Source: Cryobacterium sp. (lineage in GTDB: Bacteria > Actinomycetota > Actinomycetes > Actinomycetales > Microbacteriaceae). Taken from it: a stretch of DNA of 64,000 nt. Every line of letters begins with the position of its first letter. The first letter of the stretch is position 1. A program made the position numbers and the translations under genes. A model generated the notes under the pieces. That model was not told where the DNA came from, did not search any database, and saw only the letters and a list, made by a program, of their open reading frames with translations. The stretch is taken from assembly GCF_026786305.1 (NCBI RefSeq), contig NZ_JAJAYI010000081.1, positions 1-64,000 on the forward strand, read 5' to 3'. Below are positions 56,913 to 64,000 of this stretch, one piece after another.

Positions 56913-57764
56913 ATGAGTGACACCCCCACAGATCAGCCAGATCAGCCAGGTCAGCCAGGTCAGCCAGGTCATCCAGGTCAGCCAAAGCAGCCAAAGCAGC
57001 CCGAGCTACCCGCCGAGCCCAACGCTCCGGCTGCCGTGCCACCGAAGGCCTCTGAGCTTTTCGCCGAGTCGATGGCCGGCGCGGCGCGGCGCGCCGGGTT
57101 CGGCGCGGCGACCGAGGGGGAGCCGATCAGCGGCCGGGCCCTGCTGGAAGCGATGGGCGGAATTCGCGGTCTGATGGAAGCGGTGCTGCCCGGCCTGGTC
57201 TTTCTGATCACCTACTCGCTCACGATCGACCCATCGACCGACGTGACGAGCGACCCGATCGGCACGCTGCTGCCGTCGCTCGTGGCGCCGCTCGTGATCG
57301 GCGTGGTCTTCGTGGCGCTGCGCGCGATCACCAAACAGACTACGACCCCGGCCCTCGGCGGTCTGGTCGGAACTGCCATCAGCGTCGCCCTGGCGCTGTT
57401 CTCCGGCAAACCGTCCGATTTCTTTTTGGTCGGCCTGTGGACCAACGCCGGCTACGGCGCCGCCCTGCTCATCTCGGTGCTCGTGCGCTGGCCCCTCATC
57501 GGCGTGGCCGTCGGTTTTTTGATGGGCGACGGTGTCGCCTGGCGCCTCGACGCGTCCAAGCGCCGCGTGCTGACCATTCTCACCCTGTGCTGGACCGGCC
57601 TCTTTCTCGGACGCCTCGCCGTGCAGCTGCCGCTCTACCTCGCCGACAACGTCGAACTGCTCGCCTCCATGAAGCTTCTCATGGGTATCCCGCTCTACGC
57701 GCCGCTGCTCGTGATCTCCTGGCTCATGGTGCGTTCGGTCTATCGCAGATCGGATGCCGCCTGA
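56913..57764 (+). CDS. DUF3159 domain-containing membrane protein
   Basis: The protein has 283 residues. A Gln/Pro-rich repeat tail (residues 7-30) is followed by about six membrane helices. DUF3159 features are LLEAMGGIRGLMEAVLPGLVFLITYSLT and VGLWTNAGYGAALLISVLVRWPLIGVAVGFLMGDG. The family is actinobacterial, lies near dut and its function is unknown. It ends the dut operon; the next gene, acnA, has its own regulatory region. Confidence 0.92.
   Translation: MSDTPTDQPDQPGQPGQPGHPGQPKQPKQPELPAEPNAPAAVPPKASELFAESMAGAARRAGFGAATEGEPISGRALLEAMGGIRGLMEAVLPGLVFLITYSLTIDPSTDVTSDPIGTLLPSLVAPLVIGVVFVALRAITKQTTTPALGGLVGTAISVALALFSGKPSDFFLVGLWTNAGYGAALLISVLVRWPLIGVAVGFLMGDGVAWRLDASKRRVLTILTLCWTGLFLGRLAVQLPLYLADNVELLASMKLLMGIPLYAPLLVISWLMVRSVYRRSDAA
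56931..57002 (+). repeat. eight 9-bp units in the DUF3159 N-terminal tail
   Basis: Tandem 9-bp units based on GGTCAGCCA (variants GATCAGCCA, AAGCAGCCA) encode DQP/GQP/KQP repeats. The tail lies before the first membrane helix. Confidence 0.9.
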
Positions 57765-57807
57765 GCGGTTGAGCCAGGTCTATGGAAAGCCTGCGCCCTG
57801 CTAGAGT

Positions 57808-57825
57808 TATCTTGACGTCAAGATA
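57808..57825. promoter_or_regulatory. perfect 18-bp palindrome upstream of acnA
   Basis: TATCTTGACGTCAAGATA is its own reverse complement. A TAGAGT box (57802-57807) directly precedes it, so a transcript could start inside it. It looks like the operator of a dimeric regulator, possibly of the MarR/TamR type. The rest of the 57765-57981 gap holds no gene. Confidence 0.65.
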
Positions 57826-57981
57826 GTTACTCGGTGCTGACTCGCCGGCGTGACTCGATGGAAAAAGGCAGCCCCCGGCATCCGCTGGTTAGGTTCGCCT
57901 TGCTGGCACGAGGCTGTGGCAGCGCACAAGAATTATGGATTGCCGCCGGTATCCCGTCGGCTCCACAACGGAGAGGGCATT

Positions 57982-60828
<2,847 letters not shown>

Positions 60829-60944
60829 GCCAGCGCCTCGCTCCACCAGTACGACACCGGCGCGTAGACTCGATTCATTCGGGACTACGCGCCGGTGTGC
60901 TTGCGGAACAGTCTTGATGAACAGCTACGTGAAAGGTGTGACGG

Positions 60945-62894
60945 ATGATCCTTCTAGAGACGATTCACGGTCCCCGGGACCTCGATGGTCTCTCGAAAGA
61001 ACAGCTGCCCCAGCTGGCCGCCGAGATCCGTTCCTTTCTCGTGCGGGAGGTTTCCAAGACCGGTGGGCACCTCGGGCCGAACCTCGGCGTCGTCGAACTG
61101 ACCATTGCCATCCACCGGGTCTTTCACTCTCCGACCGACGCGATCGTCTTCGACACCGGCCACCAGTCCTACGTGCACAAGCTGCTGACCGGACGCCAGG
61201 ATTTCAGCAAGCTCCGACAGTTCGACGGGCTCGCCGGCTACCCACAGCGCTCCGAGTCCGAGCACGACATCGTCGAGAGTTCGCACGCCTCCAGCTCACT
61301 GTCGTGGGCCGATGGCATCTCGCGAGCCTACGAGATGACGGGCCAGAACGACCGGCACGTTGTCGCCGTCGTCGGCGACGGAGCACTCACCGGCGGAATG
61401 ACCTGGGAAGCGCTCAACAACATCAGCGATGACAATACGCGCAAGCTCATCATCGTGGTCAACGACAACGGTCGGTCCTATGCGCCGACCATCGGCGGCA
61501 TGGCGCGCTTTCTCAATACCATCCGTACCCGGGCCAGCTACCGGGATGCCTACCTCACGAGCAAGGACGTTTTCGATCGCCTCGGTGCGCCCGGTCGGGC
61601 CGTCTGGCGTGGTGTGCGTGGTGGCATGCACGGCTTCCTCGCCCGGGTCACCAACAATGAGGCCCTGTACTCCAACCTCGACATCAAATACATCGGCCCC
61701 ATCGACGGGCACGACGTGCACGCGATGGAAGAGGCCCTCTCCCAGGCCAAGGGCTACGGCGCGCCGGTCATCGTGCATGCCATCACCCAAAAGGGCAAGG
61801 GTTACGACCCCGCCGTGCAAGACGTCGCCGACCAGTTCCACGCGGTCGGACAGATCGACCCGGAAACCGGCGAATCCGTCGAGGAGCCGGGCGCGGCATC
61901 CTGGACCTCGGTCTTTGCCGACGAACTGTTGCGGCTGGCGATCGAGAATGAGCGCATCGTGGCCATCACCGCTGCCATGCTCCGCCCGACCGGGCTGCAC
62001 AAGATGGCCGAACGTTTCCCCTCCCGCGTGCACGACGTGGGAATCGCAGAACAGCACGCGGTGACCAGCGCGGCCGGCCTCGCCTTCGGCGGTCTGCACC
62101 CCGTCGTCGCGCTCTATGCGACGTTCATCAACCGGGCCTTCGACCAGGTGCTTATGGACGTCGCCCTGCACCGGGCCGGCGTCACCTTCGTGCTGGACCG
62201 CGCCGGGGTCACCGGACCTGACGGCCCCAGCCACCACGGCATGTGGGACCTCGCCATTTTGCAGGTCGTGCCCAACATTCGTCTGGCCGCGCCGCGCGAC
62301 TCCGTGCGCCTGCGCGAAGAACTGGCCGAGGCCGTCGTCACTGACGACGGGCCAACCGTGCTGCGCTTCCCCAAGGGCAGCGTCGGGCTCGAGTTCGAGG
62401 CCATTCGTCGCCTCGAGGACGGCGTCGACGTTCTTCAGGAAGCGACTCAGCAAGACGTACTCATCGTCACCGTCGGCCCAATGGCGGCGATGGGCCTTGA
62501 CGTGGCCGACCGGCTGGCGGCGCAGGGCATCGGGGCGACGGTCGTCGACCCGCGCTGGGTCGTACCGGTCCCGCGCAGCATCGTCGCCCTCGCGGCCGCG
62601 CACCGCATCGTCGTCACGATCGAGGACGGTATCCGGGTGGGTGGAATCGGCACCCGCATCCGCCAAGACCTGCGCGAAGCCGGCGTCGATACGGCAGTGA
62701 CCGAACTCGGCCTGCCCGACCAGTTCCTCGGCCACGGCACCCGCGCCCAGATTCTTGAGCGGGTCGGACTGACCCCGCAGGCGATAGCCCGCGACGTGGT
62801 CGCCATGGTGCTCGGCAGCAAGATTCCGAACGCCCGGCCGCTGCCCTCCAACCACACCGACACCGGTGCTATCCGGGTAAGCCGCCGCGACTAA
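60945..62894 (+). CDS. dxs: 1-deoxy-D-xylulose-5-phosphate synthase
   Basis: The protein has 649 residues. It condenses pyruvate and glyceraldehyde 3-phosphate, the first step of the MEP isoprenoid pathway. The N-terminal thiamine domain has GGHLGPNLGVVELTIAIHRVF, FDTGHQSYVHKLLTGR and GDGALTGGMTWEALNN. The second has GIAEQHAVTSAAGLAFGG and DRAGVTGPDGPSHHG, and the last is transketolase-like. ATG 60945 has GAAAGG 8 nt upstream. A strong terminator follows. Confidence 0.97.
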   Translation: MILLETIHGPRDLDGLSKEQLPQLAAEIRSFLVREVSKTGGHLGPNLGVVELTIAIHRVFHSPTDAIVFDTGHQSYVHKLLTGRQDFSKLRQFDGLAGYPQRSESEHDIVESSHASSSLSWADGISRAYEMTGQNDRHVVAVVGDGALTGGMTWEALNNISDDNTRKLIIVVNDNGRSYAPTIGGMARFLNTIRTRASYRDAYLTSKDVFDRLGAPGRAVWRGVRGGMHGFLARVTNNEALYSNLDIKYIGPIDGHDVHAMEEALSQAKGYGAPVIVHAITQKGKGYDPAVQDVADQFHAVGQIDPETGESVEEPGAASWTSVFADELLRLAIENERIVAITAAMLRPTGLHKMAERFPSRVHDVGIAEQHAVTSAAGLAFGGLHPVVALYATFINRAFDQVLMDVALHRAGVTFVLDRAGVTGPDGPSHHGMWDLAILQVVPNIRLAAPRDSVRLREELAEAVVTDDGPTVLRFPKGSVGLEFEAIRRLEDGVDVLQEATQQDVLIVTVGPMAAMGLDVADRLAAQGIGATVVDPRWVVPVPRSIVALAAAHRIVVTIEDGIRVGGIGTRIRQDLREAGVDTAVTELGLPDQFLGHGTRAQILERVGLTPQAIARDVVAMVLGSKIPNARPLPSNHTDTGAIRVSRRD

Positions 62895-62911
62895 CCCGCC
62901 TCCCGGGCCCG

Positions 62912-62947
62912 GAAAGCGGGCCCATGATAGATCATGGGCCCGCTTTC
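62912..62947. terminator. bidirectional terminator between dxs and the hydroxyacyl-CoA dehydrogenase gene
   Basis: A 17-bp perfect stem (GAAAGCGGGCCCATGAT with its complement) has a tight turn and lies between convergent genes. Confidence 0.9.
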
Positions 62948-62985
62948 ATAAGGTGGGCCGGGCGGGGAGACCGGCCCGGTGGGTG

Positions 62986-64000
62986 CTAGCTGCGCGTGAC
63001 CGCCGGCAGCTGTACGCCGATGCCGCGGATCGGTGGCGTGTGGAACGTGTCGCCGAACACCCGCTCGCTTGCGCCGACCCGGTCGAGGTACGGGGTGATC
63101 CCGCCCATCTGGAACGGCCAGCCGGCGCCGAGAATCATGCAGAGGTCGATGTCCTCGGCCGCGTGCACGACGTCGTCATCGAGCATCCGCTTGATCTCGT
63201 CGACCAGGCCATCTTCGACCCGCTGCAGAATCTGCTCCGCCGTCATCGGCGTGGTACCACCGGCGACGATCTTGAGCGCGCCCCTGTCGAAGCCGGTGCG
63301 GCGGCCCTTGGCGTCGCGTTCGAGAATCTTGCCGTGCTCAGCGAGCTTGTGCAGGTTGTCGCTCTCAAAGAATCGGTCGGGGAACGCCGCGTGGTGTGTG
63401 TCGAGCACGTGAGCGCCCACGGTGAGTCCGACGAGCTCGAGTAGCTCGAACGGGGTCATTGGCAACCCGAACGGCGCCACAGCGGCTTCCACGATCTCGA
63501 ACGGAGTTCCGGTATCGACGGCGTGCATCGCTTCGCCAAGCAGTTTGGCAAGCACCCGGTTGACTACGAAGCCGGGTGTGTCTCGGGTGATCACCGCGTT
63601 CTTGCGCAGCTTGCCGGCAATGACCATGGCCGTGGCGAGTGTGATCTCGTCGGTCTGCGGTGTGTTGACCACCTCGATGAGCGGCATGACCGCGACCGGG
63701 TTGAAGAAGTGGAACCCGAGCAGGCGTTCCGGGTGGGCCAGCTTCGACCCGATCTCCTCAACCGAGAGCGACGAGGTGTTCGTGGCCAAGATGGTCTCGG
63801 GGGAAATGAACTTTTCGATTTCGGCGAACACGGACTGCTTCACGCCGATTTCCTCGAAGACGGCCTCGATCACCCAGTCGGCGTCGGAGAACAACGACCT
63901 GTCTGTCGTGCCGGTGACGAGCGCGCGCAGCCGGTTGGCTTCGTCGGGGGAGATGCGATTCTTGGTCTGCAGGGCGGCGATCTCGTCGTGGATGTACGCC
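62986..64000 (-). CDS. 3-hydroxyacyl-CoA dehydrogenase, fatty-acid oxidation type (5' end outside window)
   Basis: The visible 337 residues are the C-terminal part of a FadB/FadJ-like alpha subunit; the frame is open at the window edge. NAD-domain residues WVIEAVFEE, FISPETILATNTSSLSVEEIG and GFHFFNPVAVMPLIEVV are followed by the HCDH C-terminal domain (RDTPGFVVNRVLAKLLGEAM, PFGLPMTPFELLELVGLTVGAHVL). It oxidises 3-hydroxyacyl-CoA in beta-oxidation. The hydratase half, if fused, lies outside the window. Confidence 0.93.
   Translation of the reverse strand, partial: AYIHDEIAALQTKNRISPDEANRLRALVTGTTDRSLFSDADWVIEAVFEEIGVKQSVFAEIEKFISPETILATNTSSLSVEEIGSKLAHPERLLGFHFFNPVAVMPLIEVVNTPQTDEITLATAMVIAGKLRKNAVITRDTPGFVVNRVLAKLLGEAMHAVDTGTPFEIVEAAVAPFGLPMTPFELLELVGLTVGAHVLDTHHAAFPDRFFESDNLHKLAEHGKILERDAKGRRTGFDRGALKIVAGGTTPMTAEQILQRVEDGLVDEIKRMLDDDVVHAAEDIDLCMILGAGWPFQMGGITPYLDRVGASERVFGDTFHTPPIRGIGVQLPAVTRS

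Overview
The window is a high-GC chromosomal segment from an actinobacterium, most likely family Microbacteriaceae. The evidence is the presence of SepH, Lsr2, the DUF4193/DUF3093/dut/DUF3710/DUF3159 neighbourhood, short PUA-less glutamate 5-kinases, many GTG starts and TANNNT -10 boxes placed directly before start codons. I cannot fix the genus from sequence alone. No phage, insertion sequence, CRISPR array or integrase is visible; the segment looks like core chromosome with lineage-specific insertions.

Layout. 1-9.4 kb: end of a folC-type neighbourhood (DUF4233, ndk), a lone VKOR, a large RNase E/G with an expanding repeat, a three-gene membrane cassette (UPF0718 permease, TIGR03943 protein, propeller-like anchored protein), DUF4031, then rplU-rpmA. 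9.5-16.8 kb: obg, two tandem glutamate 5-kinase genes, proA, a small membrane protein, nadD, a repeat-containing anchored protein and rsfS. 16.9-20.2 kb: tRNA-Ala(GGC), lsr2, a YchJ protein, two small membrane proteins and an interrupted LLM flavin oxidoreductase. 20.4-26.7 kb: glgX-treY-treZ, which converts glycogen to trehalose. 26.7-32.2 kb: lactate module (FAD/Fe-S lactate dehydrogenase plus lactate permease, divergent from a GntR/FCD regulator with two operator-like sites). 32.2-40.6 kb: an HTH protein, an enoyl-CoA hydratase, a DUF2079 membrane protein, a branched-chain-type 2-oxoacid dehydrogenase operon with an Lrp/AsnC regulator, and an MpaB-like protein. 40.8-47.9 kb: YceI, nitronate monooxygenase, DUF1801, a polar amino-acid ABC transporter (binding protein fused to permease, plus ATPase), FUSC and an AlkZ-like glycosylase. 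47.9-53.6 kb: a tctCBA tripartite tricarboxylate transporter divergent from a CitA/CitB-type two-component system. 53.6-64 kb: sepH, DUF4193, DUF3093, dut, DUF3710, DUF3159, acnA, dxs and the 3' part of a 3-hydroxyacyl-CoA dehydrogenase.

The most useful non-gene signals are a perfect 18-bp palindrome upstream of acnA, a matched operator pair whose proximal copy overlaps a good promoter in front of the lactate permease, a set of eight genes whose -10 box lies 6-7 nt before the start codon (probable leaderless mRNAs), and short in-frame tandem repeats (15 bp in four genes, 9 bp in a fifth) in disordered protein tails. The most interesting gene-level observation is the tandem duplication of proB, in which the first copy has lost a conserved Asp. 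I did not find a clearly new multi-gene system.
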